Below are positions 12,580 through 25,184 of a stretch of 64,000 nt of DNA, one piece after another (position 1 is the stretch's first letter; each line of letters begins with the position of its first letter). The notes below the pieces were generated by a model. That model did not search any database and was not told the DNA's origin. It saw only the letters and a list, made by a program, of their open reading frames with translations. Both the position numbers and the translations under genes were made by a program. The stretch is from Hydractinia symbiolongicarpus. Taxonomy: Eukaryota > Cnidaria > Hydrozoa > Anthoathecata > Hydractiniidae. The stretch spans positions 33,048,501 to 33,112,500 of the forward strand of contig NC_079879.1 of assembly GCF_029227915.1 (NCBI RefSeq), read 5' to 3'.

Positions 12580-15440
12580 AAAACTACATTTCATTGACTT
12601 TATAACAGTATAGGTCCGCTTGAGTTACAACGGTTGCGTCACATATTCGTACCAACATGTATTCAGCAGTGAAACGATTGACTGTGGGACTAAATTGAAT
12701 TATTTTGGACTTCGACCTTATAAATGTGATAAATGACACATTTGGACTCCAAGAAATAACATTCTCCTTAATTTGACATGATTGCTGGAATTCAGCGATT
12801 ACCCAGGGTGCTGTGATAGCGCTTCACTTAAAAATTTAGATAAATACGTCATTGTGTAACGTGGAACCAATCCTAGCCGTTAGCGTTCGTTGAAGAAATA
12901 GAGACATTTTCAAAAATTACAATTCATTGAATTTCCAGCGGTATCAATTCGTTTGAGTTACAACGCTTGCGTCACATATTCGTACCAACATTTGTTTTGC
13001 GATATTTTTCTTATATTACTAGATCGCATCGCTTTTAACAGTGAAACGATTGACGGTGGGACTTAATTGAACTGATTTTGGGTTTCAACCTTATAAATGT
13101 GATAAATCAGCCAATTTGACTCCAAGAAATAACATTCTTGTTAATCTGACAGGATTGCTGGAACTCAGCGATTACCCAGGGTTATTTAAAAATTTAGATA
13201 AATAAGTCATTTTCCGCTGTGGGACTAATCGTAGCCCTTAGCACGCGCTGAAGAAATAGAGACAGTTTCAAAAGCTACATTTCATTAACTTTCTAACAGT
13301 ATCAGTCCGCTTGAGTTACAACGGTTGCGTCTTATATTCGTACCAACATGTATTTAGCGATTTTTTTCTGATGTTACTAGGTTACATCGCTTTTAACAGT
13401 GTAGCAATTGACTGTGGGACTTAATTGAATTGATTTTGGACTTTAACCTTATAAATGTTATCAATGAGACAATTGGACTCCAAGAAATAACATCCTTCTT
13501 AGCTTGACATGATTGCTGGAACTCAGTGATTACTCAGGGCGCTATGGTAACGCTTTAATGAAAAATTTAGATAAAAAAGTCAGTTTTTACTGTGGGACCA
13601 ATCCTAGCCGTTAACGCGCGCTGAGAAAACAGAGACAGTTTCCAAAACTACATTTCATTGATTTTCTAACGGTATAAGTCCGTTTCAGTTACAACGGTTC
13701 CGTCACATATTCGTACCAACATGTATTCGGCGATATTTTTCTGATATTACTAGGTTGCATGGCTTTTAACAGTGAAGCGATTGACTGTGGGACTTAATTG
13801 AATTGATTTTGGACTTTGACCATATAAATGTGATAAATCAGCCAATTTGACTGCAAGAAATAACATTCTTGTTAATCTGACATGATTGCTGGAACTCAGC
13901 GATTACACAGGGTTATTTAAAAATTTAGATAAATAAGTCATTTTTCGCTGTGGGACCAATCGTAGCCCTTAGCACGCGCTGAAGAAATAGAGACAGTTTC
14001 AAAAACTACATTTCATTGACTTTATAACAGTATAGGTCCGCTTGAGTTACAACGGTTTCGTCACATATTCGTACCAACATGTATTCAGCAGTGAAACGAT
14101 TGACTGTGGGACTTAATTGAATTATTTTGGACTTCGACCTTATAAATGTGATAAATGACACAATTGGACTCCAAGAAATAACATTCTCCTTAATTTGACA
14201 TGATTGCTGGAATTCAGCGATTACCCAGGGTGCTGTGATAGCGCTTCACTTAAAAATTTAGATAAATAAGTCATTGTGTAACTAGGGACCAATCCTAGCC
14301 GTTAGTGTTCGTTGAAGAAATAGAGACATTTTCAAAAATTACAATTCATTGAATTTCCAGCGGTATCAATCCGTTTGAGTTACAACGCTTGCGTCACATA
14401 TTCGTACCAACATTTGTTTTGCGGTACTTTTCTTATATTACTAGGTTGCATCGCTTTTAACAGTGAAACGATTGACGGTGGGACTTAATTGAACTGATTT
14501 TGGGTTTTAACCTTATAAATGCGATAAATGACACAATTGGACTCCAAGAAATAACATTCTTCTTAATTTCACATGATTGCTGGAACTCAGCGATTACACT
14601 GGGCGCTGTGGTAGCGCTTTCATGAAAAATTTAGATAAATAAGTCACTTCGTACTGTGGGACCAATCGTAGTTGTTCCGGCGCGCTGAAGAAATAGAGAC
14701 AGTTTTAAAAACTACATTTCATTGACTTTCTAACAGTATCAGTCCGCTTGAGTTACAACGGTTGCGTCTTATATTCGTACCAACATGTATTTAGCGATTT
14801 TTTTCTGATGTTACTAGGTTACATCGCTTTTAACAGTGTAGCAATTGACTGTGGGACTTAATTGAATTGATTTTGGACTTTAACCTTATAAATGTTATCA
14901 ATGAGACAATTGGACTCCAAGAAATAACATCCTTCTTAGCTTGACATGATTGCTGGAACTCAGTGATTACTCAGGGCGCTATGGTAACGCTTTAATGAAA
15001 AATTTAGATAAAAAAGTCAGTTTTTACTGTGGGACCAATCCTAGCCGTTAACGCGCGCTGACAAAACAGAAACAGTTTCCAAAACTACATTTGATTGATT
15101 TTCTAACGGTATAAGTCCGTTTCAGTTACAACGGTTCCGTCACATATTCGTACCAACATGTATTTGGCGATATTTTTCTGATATTACTAGGTTGCATGGC
15201 TTTTAACAGTGAAGCGATTGACTATGGGACTTAATTGAATTGATTTTGGACTTTGACCATATAAATGTGATAAATCAGCCAATTTGACTCCAAGAAATAA
15301 CATTCTTGTTAATCTGACATGATTGCTGGAACTCAGCGATTACACAGGGTTATTTAAAAATTTAGATAAATAAGTCATTTTCCGCTGTGGGACCAATCGT
15401 AGCCCTTAGCACGCGCTGAAGAAATAGAGACAGTTTCATA
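12580..15440. repeat. 1422/1437-bp tandem duplication with 319-bp hybrid unit at 13781
   Basis: Starts 12678 and 13050 match 14100 and 14472 at offset 1422. Starts 13408 and 13781 match 14845 and 15218 at offset 1437. The offset changes by 15 bp because the unit at 13050 carries the 15-bp hairpin deletion while 14472 does not. Both copies share the gtgtagcaattgac start seen at 13401 and 14838. The connecting unit 13781-14099 joins an S-type left part to a D-type right part, with the switch between about 13990 and 14020. Confidence 0.83.
13781..14099. repeat. Shortest monomer, 319 bp, carrying both S and D deletions
   Basis: The left part has the S deletion (cagggttattta instead of the hairpin) and the gcccttagcacgcgctg marker. 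The right part has tttataacagtataggtcc and the D deletion (gtattcagcagtgaaac). The length 319 equals 373 minus 15 minus 39. It reads as a crossover product between an S unit such as 15218 and a D unit such as 12346. Confidence 0.88.
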
Positions 15441-15489
15441 AGCTACATTTCATTAACTTTCTAACAGTCTCAGGCCGCTTTAGTTACAA

Positions 15490-16950
15490 CGGTTGCGTCA
15501 CGTATTCGTACCAACATGCATTTAACGATATTTTTCTGATATTACCAGGTTGCATCACTCTTAACAGTGAAACGATTGACTGTGGGACTTAATGGAACTG
15601 ATTTTGGACTTTCACCTTATAAATGTTATAAGTGAGACAATTGGACTCCAAGAAATAACATTCTTCTTAATTTGACATGATTGCTGGAACTCAGTGATTA
15701 CACAGGGCGCTGTGATAGCGCTTTAATGAAAAATTTAGATAAAAAAATCAGTTTTTACTGTGGGACCAATCCCGGCCGCTAACGCGCGCTGAGAAAACAG
15801 AGACAGTTTCCAAAACTACATTTCATTGTTTTTCTAACGGTATAAGTCCGTTTCAGTTACAACGGTTGCGTCACATATTTGTACCAACATGTATTTAGCG
15901 GTATTTTTCTGATATTACTAGGTTGCATGGCTTTTAACAGTGAAGCGATTGGCTGCCGGACTTAATTGAACTGATTTTGGACTTTGATCTTACAAATGTG
16001 ATAAATGAGCCAACTTGACTCCAAGAAATAACATTCTTCTTAATCTGACATGATTGCTGGAACTCAGCGATTACACAGTGTTATTTAAAAATTTAGATAA
16101 ATAAGTCATTTTGTACTGTGGGACCAATCGTAGGCCTTAGCACGCGCTAAAGAAATAGAGACAGTTTCAAAAACTACATTTCATTGACTTTCCAACAGTC
16201 TCAGTCCGCTTTAGTTACAACGGTTGCGTCACGTATTCGTATTAACATGTATTTAACGATATTTTTCTGATATTACCAGGTTGCATCACTTTTAACAGTG
16301 AAACGATTGACTGTGGGACTTAATGGAACTGATTTTGGACTTTCACCTTATAAATGTTATAAGTGAGACAATTGGACTCCAAGAAATAACATTCTTCTTA
16401 ATTTGACATGATTGCTGGAACTCAGTGATTACACAGGGCGCTGTTATAGCGCTTTAATGAAAAATTTAGATAAAAAAATCAGTTTTTACTGTGGGACCAA
16501 TCCCGGCCGCTAACGCGCGCTGAGAAAACAGAGACAGTTTCCAAAACTACATTTCATTGTTTTTCTAACGGTATAAGTCCGTTTCAGTTACAACGGTTGC
16601 GTCACATATTTGTACCAACATGTATTTAGCGGTATTTTTCTGATATTACTAGGTTGCATGGCTTTTAACAGTGAAGCGATTGGCTGCCGGACTTAATTGA
16701 ACTGATTTTGGACTTTGACCTTACAAATGTGATTAATGAGCCAATTTGACTCCAAGAAATAACATTCTTCTTAATCTGACATGATTGCTGGAACTCAGCG
16801 ATTACACAGTGTTATTTAAAAATTTAGATAAATAAGTCATTTTGTACTGTGGGACCAATCGTAGGCCTTAGCACGCGCTAAAGAAATAGAGTCACAGTTT
16901 CAAAAACTACATTTCATTGACTTTCCAACAGTCGCAGTCCGCTTTAGTTA
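15490..16950. repeat. 731-bp dimer in tandem
   Basis: Monomers 15576 (373 bp) and 15949 (358, S) are repeated as 16307 (373) and 16680 (360, S plus 2 bp in gagtcacag). Both copies share ccggccgctaacg, the ttggctgccggac start and ccgctttagttac. Copy ends are approximate. Confidence 0.87.
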
Positions 16951-19900
16951 CAACGGTTGCGTCACGTATTCGTACCAACATGTATTTAACGACATTTTTC
17001 TGATATTACCAGGTTGCATCACTTTTACCAGTAAAACGATTGACTGTGGGACTTAATTAAATGAACTTGGACTTCAACCTGATATATGTGATGAATGGGC
17101 CAATTGTACTTCAAGAAGTAGCATTCTTCTTAATGTTACATGAATGCTGGCACTCAGCTATTACACTGGGCGCTGTGGTAGCGCCTTGTTTAAAAATGTA
17201 TATAAATAAGTCATTTTTTACTGTGGGACCAATCCTACCCGTTAGCGCGCGGAAGAAGTAGAGACAGTTTCAAAACCTACATTTCATTGACTTTCTAACG
17301 GTATCAGTCCGGTTGAGTTACAACGGTAGCATCACATATTCGTACCAAAATGTATATAGCCATATTTTTCTGATATTACTAAGTTGCATCGCTGTTAACA
17401 ATGAAACGATTGACTGTGGAACTTAATTGAACTAATTTTGGACTTTGACCTTATACATGTTATAAATGAAACAATTGGACTCCAAGAGATACCATTCTTC
17501 TTAATTTGACATGATTGCCTGAACTCAGCGATTACACTGGGCGCTGTGGTAGCGCCTCATTTAAATATTTAGATAAATAAGTCATTGTGTAACGTGGGAC
17601 CAATCCTGGCCGTTAGCGTTCCTTATAGAAATAAAAGACATTTTCAAAAATTACAAGTCATTGAATTTCCAGCGGTATCAATCCGTTTTAGTTACAACTG
17701 TTGCGTCACATATTCGTACCGACATTTATTTTACGATATTTTTCTGATATTACTAGGTTGCATCGCTTTTAACAGTGAAACGATTGACGGTGGGACTTAA
17801 TTGAACTGATTTTGGACTTTGATCTTATAAATATGATAAATGACACAATTTGACTCCAAGAAATAACATTCCCCTTAATTTGACATGATTGCTGGAATTC
17901 AGCGATTGCACTAGCCGCTGTGGTGGCGCTTCATTAAGAATTTGGATAAATAAGTCATTTTTTACTGTGGGACCAATCCTACCCGTTAGCGCGCGGAAGA
18001 AGTAGAGACAGTTTCAAAACCTACATTTCATTGACTTTCTAACGGTATCAGTCCGTTTGAGTTACAATGGTTGCATCACATAATCGCACCAAAATGTATT
18101 TAACGACATTTTTCTGATATTACCAGGTTGCATCACTTTTACCAGTAAAACGATTGACTGTGGGACTTAATTAAATGAACTTGGACTTCAACCTGATATA
18201 TGTGATGAATGGGCCAATTGTACTTCAAGAAGTAGCATTCTTCTTAATGTTACATGAATGCTGGCACTCAGCTATTACACTGGGCGCTGTGGTAGCGCCT
18301 TGTTTAAAAATGTATATAAATAAGTCATTTTTTACTGTGGGACCAATCCTACCCGTTAGCGCGCGGAAGAAGTAGAGACAGTTTCAAAACCTACATTTCA
18401 TTGACTTTCTAACGGTATCAGTCCGGTTGAGTTACAACGGTAGCATCACATATTCGTACCAAAATGTATATAGCCATATTTTTCTGATATTACTAAGTTG
18501 CATCGCTGTTAACAATGAAACGATTGACTGTGGAACTTAATTGAACTAATTTTGGACTTTGACCTTATACATGTTATAAATGAAACAATTGGACTCCAAG
18601 AGATACCATTCTTCTTAATTTGACATGATTGCCTGAACTCAGCGATTACACTGGGCGCTGTGGTAGCGCCTCATTTAAATATTTAGATAAATAAGTCATT
18701 GTGTAACGTGGGACCAATCCTGGCCGTTAGCGTTCCTTATAGAAATAAAAGACATTTTCAAAAATTACAAGTCATTGAATTTCCAGCGGTATCAATCCGT
18801 TTTAGTTACAACTGTTGCGTCACATATTCGTACCGACATTTATTTTACGATATTTTTCTGATATTACTAGGTTGCATCGCTTTTAACAGTGAAACGATTG
18901 ACGGTGGGACTTAATTGAACTGATTTTGGACTTTGATCTTATAAATATGATAAATGACACAATTTGACTCCAAGAAATAACATTCCCCTTAATTTGACAT
19001 GATTGCTGGAATTCAGCGATTGCACTAGCCGCTGTGGTGGCGCTTCATTAAGAATTTGGATAAATAAGTCATTTTTTACTGTGGGACCAATCCTACCCGT
19101 TAGCGCGCGGAAGAAGTAGAGACAGTTTCAAAACCTACATTTCATTGACTTTCTAACGGTATCAGTCCGTTTGAGTTACAATGGTTGCATCACATAATCG
19201 CACCAAAATGTATTTAACGATATTTTTCTGATATTACTAAGTTGCATCGCTGTTAACAGTGAAACAATTGACCGTGGGACTTAATTGAACTAATTTTAGA
19301 CTTTGACCATATAAATGTTATAAATGAAACAATTGGCCTCCAAGAGATAACATTCTTCTTAATTTGACATGATTGCTGGAACTCAGCGATTACACTGGGC
19401 GCTGTGGTAGCGCCTCATTTAAAAGTTTAGTTAAATAAGTTATTTTTTACTGTGGGACCAAACGTAGTCGTTAGCGCTCGCTAAAAAAATAGAGACAGTT
19501 TGAAAAACTACACTTCAATGCCTTTCTCACAGTATAAGTCCGCTTCAGATACAACGGTTGCGTCACATATTCTTACGAACATGTATTTAGCGATATTTCT
19601 CTGATATTACAAAGTTCCATGGCTTTTAACATTGAAGCGATTGACTGTGGGATTTAATTGAACTGATTTAGGATTTTGACCTTACAAATGTGATAAATGA
19701 GCCAATTTGACTCCAAGAAATAACATTCTTCTTAATCTGCCATGATTGCTGGAACTCAGCGATTACACAGTGTTATTTTAAAATTTAGATAAATAAGTCA
19801 TTTTGTACTGCGGGACAATCGTAGCCCTTAGCACGCTCTAAAGAAATGGAGACAGTTTAAAAAACTACATTTCATTGACTTTCCAACAGTCTCAGTCCGC

Positions 19901-20741
19901 TTGAGTTACAACGGTTGCGTCTTATATTCGTACCAACATGTATTTAGCGATATTTTTCTGACATTACTAGCTGGCATCGCTTTTAACAGTGAGACGATCG
20001 ACTGTGACACTTAATTGAACTGATTTTGGACTTTGATCTTATAAATGTGATAAATGACACAATTTGACTCCAAGAAATAACATTCTCCTTAACTTGACAT
20101 GATTGCTGGAATTCAGCAATTGCTTTGGCCGCTGTGATGGCGCTTCACTTAAAAACGTATATAAATAAGTCATTTTTTACTGTTGGACCAATCTTACCCG
20201 TTTGCGCGCTGAAGAAGTAGAGACAGTTTCAAAACCTACATTTCATTGACTTTCTAACGGTATCAGTCCGTTTGAGTTACAACGGTTGCATCGCATATTC
20301 GTACCAAAATGTATTTAACGATACTTTTCTGATGTCACTAGGTTCCATCGCTTTTAACAGTGAAGCGATTGACTGTGGGACTTAATTGAATTGACTTTGG
20401 ACTTTGACCTTATAAACCTTATAAATGAAACAATTGGACTCCAAGAGATAAAATTCTTCTTAATTTAACATGATTGCTGGAACTCAGCGATTACATTGGG
20501 CGTTGTGGTAGCGCCTCATTTAAAAATTTAGATAAATAAGTCATTTTGTACTGTGGGACCAATCGCAGCATTTAGCACGCGCTGAAGAAATGGAGACAGT
20601 TTTAAAAACGAAATTTCATTGACTTTTTAGCGGTATCAATCCGTTTGAGTTTCAACGATTGCGGCACATATTCGTACCAACATGTATTTAGCGATATTTT
20701 TCTGATATTACTAGATTGCATCGCTTTTAACAGTGAAACGA
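15576..20741. repeat. Central divergent zone: monomers 44-57
   Basis: Starts: 15576, 15949, 16307, 16680, 17040, 17410, 17784, 18154, 18524, 18898, 19268, 19641, 19998, 20369. These units carry many changes not seen elsewhere in the window, such as acttcaagaagtagcatt and tacatgaatgctgg at 17109-17150, ttcattaagaatttgg at 17929, and gcgcggaagaag at 17989. Lengths are 357-374 bp. Similarity to both flanking domains is visibly lower than within them. An older, less homogenised remnant is the likely explanation (inference). Confidence 0.85.
16981..19208. repeat. 1114-bp perfect tandem duplication (3 monomers)
   Basis: 16981-18094 is repeated as 18095-19208 with offset exactly 1114, covering monomer starts 17040/17410/17784 and 18154/18524/18898 (370 + 374 + 370 bp in each copy). 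I found no difference between the copies in the stretches I compared, which include most of the unit. The junction is in tgtatttaacga: the first copy is entered from accaacatg at 16975 and the second from accaaaatg at 18090. The copied units are among the most divergent in the window, so this identity reflects a very recent duplication or an assembly error rather than array-wide homogenisation. Confidence 0.92.
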
Positions 20742-23514
20742 TTGACTGTGGGCCTTAATTGAACTGATTTTGAATTATGACCTTATAAATGTTATGATTG
20801 AGACAATTGGACTCCAAGAAATAACATTCTCCTTAATTTGACATGATTTCTGTAATTCAGGGATTACAAAGGGCGCTGTGATAGCGCCTCATTTAAAAAT
20901 TTAGATAAATAAGTCATTTCGAATGTGGGACCAATCGTAGCGCGTCGCTGAAGAGATAGAGACAGTTTCAAAAACGAAATTTTATTGACTTTTTAAGGGT
21001 AGCAGTCCGTTTGAGTTACAACGGTTGCGTCACATATTCGTACCAACATGTATTTAGCGATATTTTTCTGATATTACTAGGTTGCATCGCTTCTAACAGT
21101 GAAACGATTGACTGTGGCACTTAATTGAACTGATTTTGGAATTTGACCTTATAAATGTCATAAATGAGACAATTGGACTCCAAGAAGTAACATTCCCCTT
21201 AATTTGACATGATTGCAGGAACTCAGCGACTACACTGGGCGCTGTGGTAGCGCTTTAATGAAAAATTTAGATAAATAAGTCATTTTGTACTGTGGGAGCA
21301 AACGTAGTCGTTAGCGCTCGCTGAAAAAATAGAGACAGTTTCAAAAACTGCATTTCAATGCCTTTCTCACAGTATAAGTCCGCTTCAGATACAACGGTTG
21401 CGTCACATATTCTTACGAACATGTATTTAGCGATATTTCTCTGATATTACTAGGTTGCATCGCTTTTAACAGTGAAACGATTGACTGTGGCACTTAATTG
21501 AATTATTTTGGACTTCGACCTTATAAATGTGATAAATGACACAATTGGACTCCAAGAAATAACATTCTCTTTAATTTGACATGATTGCTGGAATTCTGCG
21601 ATTACACTGGGCGCTGTGGTAGCGCTTTAATCAAAACTTTGTATAAATAAGTCATTTTGTACTGTGGGACCAATGGTATTCGTTAGCGCGGGCTGAAGAA
21701 ATAGAGACAGTTTCAAAAACTACATTTCATTGACTTTCTAACAGTATCAGTCCGCTTGAGTAACAACGGTTGCGTCACATGTTCGTACCAACATGTATTT
21801 AGCGATACTTTTCTGATATTACTAGGTTGCATCACTTTAAACAGTGAAACGATTGACTGTGGGACATAATTGAACTGATTTTGGACTTTGATCTTATAAA
21901 TGTGATAAATGACACAATTTGACTCCAAGAAATAACATTCTCCTTAATTTGACATGATTGCTGGAATTCAGCGATTGCACTAGGCGCTGTGGTAGCGCTT
22001 CATTTAAAAATTTAGATAAATAAGTTATTTTGTACTGTGGGACCAATCGTAGGCCTTAGCACGCGCTGAAGAAATAGAGACAGTTTCAAAAACTACATTT
22101 CATTGACTTTCTAACAGTCTCAGTCCGCTTGAGTTACAACGGTTGCGTCACATATTCTTACCAACATGTATTTAGCGATATTTTTCTGATATTTCTAGGT
22201 TGCATCGCTTTTAACAGTGAAACGATTGACTGTGGGCCTTAATTGAACTGATTTTGAATTATGACCTTATAAATGTTATGATTGAGACAATTGGACTCCA
22301 AGAAATAACATTCTCCTTAATTTGACATGATTTCTGTAATTCAGGGATTACAAAGGGCGCTGTGATAGCGCCTCATTTAAAAATTTAGATAAATAAGTCA
22401 TTTCGAATGTGGGACCAATCGTAGCGCGTCGCTGAAGAGATAGAGACAGTTTCAAAAACGAAATTTTATTGACTTTTTAAGGGTAGCAGTCCGTTTGAGT
22501 TACAACGGTTGCGTCACATATTCGTATCAACATGTATTTAGCGATATTTTTCTGATATTACTAGGTTGCATCGCTTCTAACAGTGAAACGATTGACTGTG
22601 GCACTTAATTGAACTGATTTTGGAATTTGACCTTATATATGTCATAAATGAGACAATTGGACTCCAAGAAATAACATTCCCCTTAATTTGACATGATTGC
22701 AGGAACTCAGCGACTACACTGGGCGCTGTGGTAGCGCTTTAATGAAAAATTTAGATAAATAAGTCATTTTGTACTGTGGGACCAATCGTAGTCGTTAGCG
22801 CTCGCTGAAGAAATAGAGACAGTTTCAAAAACTACATTTCAATGCCTTTCTCACAGTATAAGTCCGCTTCAGATACAACGGTTGCGTCACATATTCTTAC
22901 GAACATGTATTTAGCGATATTTCTCTGATATTACTAGGTTGCATCGCTTTTAACAGTGAAACGATTGACTGTGGGACTTAATTGAATTATTTTGGACTTC
23001 GACCTTATAAATGTGATAAATGACACAATTGGACTCCAAGAAATAACATTCTCCTTAATTTGACATGATTGCTGGAATTCTGCGATTACACTGGGCGCTG
23101 TGGTAGCGCTTTAACCAAAAATTTGTATAAATAAGTCATTTTGTACTGTGGGACCAATGGTAGTCGTTAGCGCGGGCTGAAGAAATAGAGACAGTTTCAA
23201 AAACTACATTTCATTGACTTTCTAACAGTATCAGTCCGCTTGAGTTACAACGGTTGCGTCACATGTTCGTACCAACATGTATTTAGCGATACTTTTCTGA
23301 TATTACTAGGTTGCATCACTTTAAACAGTGAAACGATTGACTGTGGGACATAATTGAACTGATTTTGGACTTTGATCTCATAAATGTGATAAATGACACA
23401 ATTTGACTGCAAGAAATAACATTCTCCTTAATTTGACATGATTGCTGGAATTCAGCGATTGCACTAGGCGCTGTGGTGGCGCTTCATTTAAAAATTTAGA
23501 TAAATAAGTTATTT
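20715..23514. repeat. 1484-bp tandem duplication (4 monomers)
   Basis: 20715-22030 matches 22199-23514 at offset 1484 (starts 20742/21108/21481/21853 and 22226/22592/22965/23337). The 366-bp unit at 20742 and 22226, with gaattatgacc and ttatgattgag, is found only in this pair. The copies differ at scattered bases, for example gagcaaacgtagtcg at 21297 against gaccaatcgtagtcg at 22781, so this event is older than the 1114-bp duplication. Confidence 0.87.
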
Positions 23515-25184
23515 TGTAATGTGGGACCAATCGTAGCCCATAGCGCGCGCTGAAGAGATAGAGGCAGTCTCAAAAACTAAATTTCATTGACTTTTTAACA
23601 GTAGCAGTGCGTTTGAGTTACAACGGTTGCGTCACATGTCCGTACCAACATGTATTTAGCGATGTTGTTCTGATATTACTAGGTTGCATCGCTTTTAACA
23701 GTGAAACGATTGACTGTGGGACTTAATTGAATTATTTTGGAATTCGAACTTATAAGTGTTATAAATGACACAATTTGACTCCAAGAAATAACATTCTTCT
23801 TAATCTGACATGATTGCTGGAACTCAGTGATTACACAGTGTTATTTAAAAATTAAGATAAATAAGTCTTTTTGTACTGTGGGACCAATCGTAGGCCTTAG
23901 CACGCGCTGAAGAAATAGAGACAGTTTCAAAAACTACATTTCATTGACTTTCTAACAGTCTCAGTCCGCTTGAGTTACAACGGTTGCGTCACATATTCTT
24001 ACCAACATGTATTTAGCGATATTTTTCTGATATTTCTAGGTTGCATCGCTTTTAACAGTGAAACGATTGACTGTGGGACTTAATTGAACTGATTTTGGAA
24101 TTAGACCTTATAAATGTTTTAAATGAGACAATTGGACTCCAAGAAATAACATTTTTCTTAATTTGACATGATTGCTGGAACTCAGCGATTACACTGGGTG
24201 CTGTGGTGGCGCTTAATTGAAAAATTTGGATAAATAAGTCATTTTGTACTGTGGGACCAATCGTAGACAATAGCGCACGCTGAAGAGATAGAGACAGTTT
24301 CAAAAGCTACATTTCATTGATTTTCTAATGGTAGCATTCCGTTTGAGTTACAACGGTTGCGTCACATATTCGTACCAACATGTATTTAGCGATTTCTTTC
24401 TGATATTACTATGTTGCATTGCTGTTAACAGTGAAACGATTGACTGTGGGATTTAATTGAATTATTTAGGACTTCGACCTTATAAATGTGATAAATGACA
24501 CCATTGGACACCAAGAAATAACATTCTCTTTAATTTGACATGATTGCTGGAACTCAGCGATTACACTGGGTGCTGTGGTAGTGCTTTATTGAAAAATTTG
24601 TATAAATAAGTCTTTTTGTACTGTGGGACCAATCGTAGTCGTTAGCGCGCGCTGAAGAAATAGAGACAGTTTCAAAAACTACATTTCATTGACTTTCTAA
24701 CAGTATCAGTCCGCTTGAGTTACAACGGTTGCGTCACATGTTCGTACCAACATGTATTTAGCGATACTTTTCTGATATTAGTAGGTTGCATCACTTTAAA
24801 CAGTGAAACGATTGACTGTGGGACATAATTGAACTGATTTTGGACTTTGATCTTATAAATGTGATAAATGGCACAATTTGACTCCAAGAAATAACATTCT
24901 CCTTAATTTGACATGATTGCTGGAATTCAGCGATTGCACTAGGCGCTGTGGTGGCGCTTCATTTAAAAATTTAGATAAATAAGTCATTTTGTAATGTGGG
25001 ACCAATCGTAGCCCACAGCGCGCGCTGAAGAGATAAAAGCAGATTCAAAAACTAAATTTCATTGACTTTTTAACAGTAGCAGTGCGTTTGAGTTAAAACG
25101 GTTGCGTCACATATCCGTACAAACATGTATTTAGCGATGTTGTTCTGATATTACTAGGTTGCATTGCTTTTAACAGTGAAACGA
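20742..25184. repeat. Transition domain: monomers 58-69
   Basis: Starts: 20742, 21108, 21481, 21853, 22226, 22592, 22965, 23337, 23710, 24067, 24440, 24812. Markers are agcgcgtcgctgaagag (366-bp units), aatgcctttctcacag, acttttctgatatt with catcactttaaacag, and gacaatagcgcacgctg. Several of these variants reappear at 28-30 kb, 41 kb and 49-51 kb, so this domain seems to share recent history with the right side rather than the left. Confidence 0.85.

Larger units (their letters stand above)
1..15575. repeat. Left domain: monomers 1-43, rich in S and D deletion classes
   Basis: Monomer starts: 1, 372, 745, 1103, 1477, 1835, 2209, 2567, 2899, 3271, 3605, 3977, 4335, 4710, 5083, 5441, 5773, 6145, 6518, 6891, 7265, 7623, 7955, 8327, 8661, 9033, 9406, 9779, 10137, 10510, 10883, 11256, 11614, 11988, 12346, 12678, 13050, 13408, 13781, 14100, 14472, 14845, 15218. 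Typical markers are caatcgtagtcgttagcg, gaggcgat endings, catataaatg starts in S units, and a ttgacggtggg start in seven units (1, 3271, 6145, 8327, 9033, 13050, 14472). The order of types is irregular but blocks recur: 372-1102 resembles 4710-5440 (offset 4338), and 2567-3270 resembles 5441-6144 and 7623-8326. The domain edge is approximate. Confidence 0.9.

Noticed and set aside
13333-13352. Possible CENP-B-box-like site at ttcgtaccaac
   Set aside because: Only the TTCG start and the following A agree with the known box; the CGGG part is replaced by ATGT. I would not call it a CENP-B box.
17585-17800. 71-codon plus-strand frame, duplicated at 18699-18914, and a 66-codon frame at 17061 and 18175
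   Set aside because: The identical pairs are explained by the 1114-bp duplication of satellite monomers. Stops are absent only by chance, and homologous positions elsewhere carry stops.
24052-24303. Recurring 81-89-codon open frames on the minus strand (also near 25901, 28457, 38228, 41351, 49502, 56093, 57800, 58555)
   Set aside because: They recur because the monomer recurs. They start and stop at equivalent points of the repeat, span monomer landmarks, and are broken in most units. No domain is recognisable.
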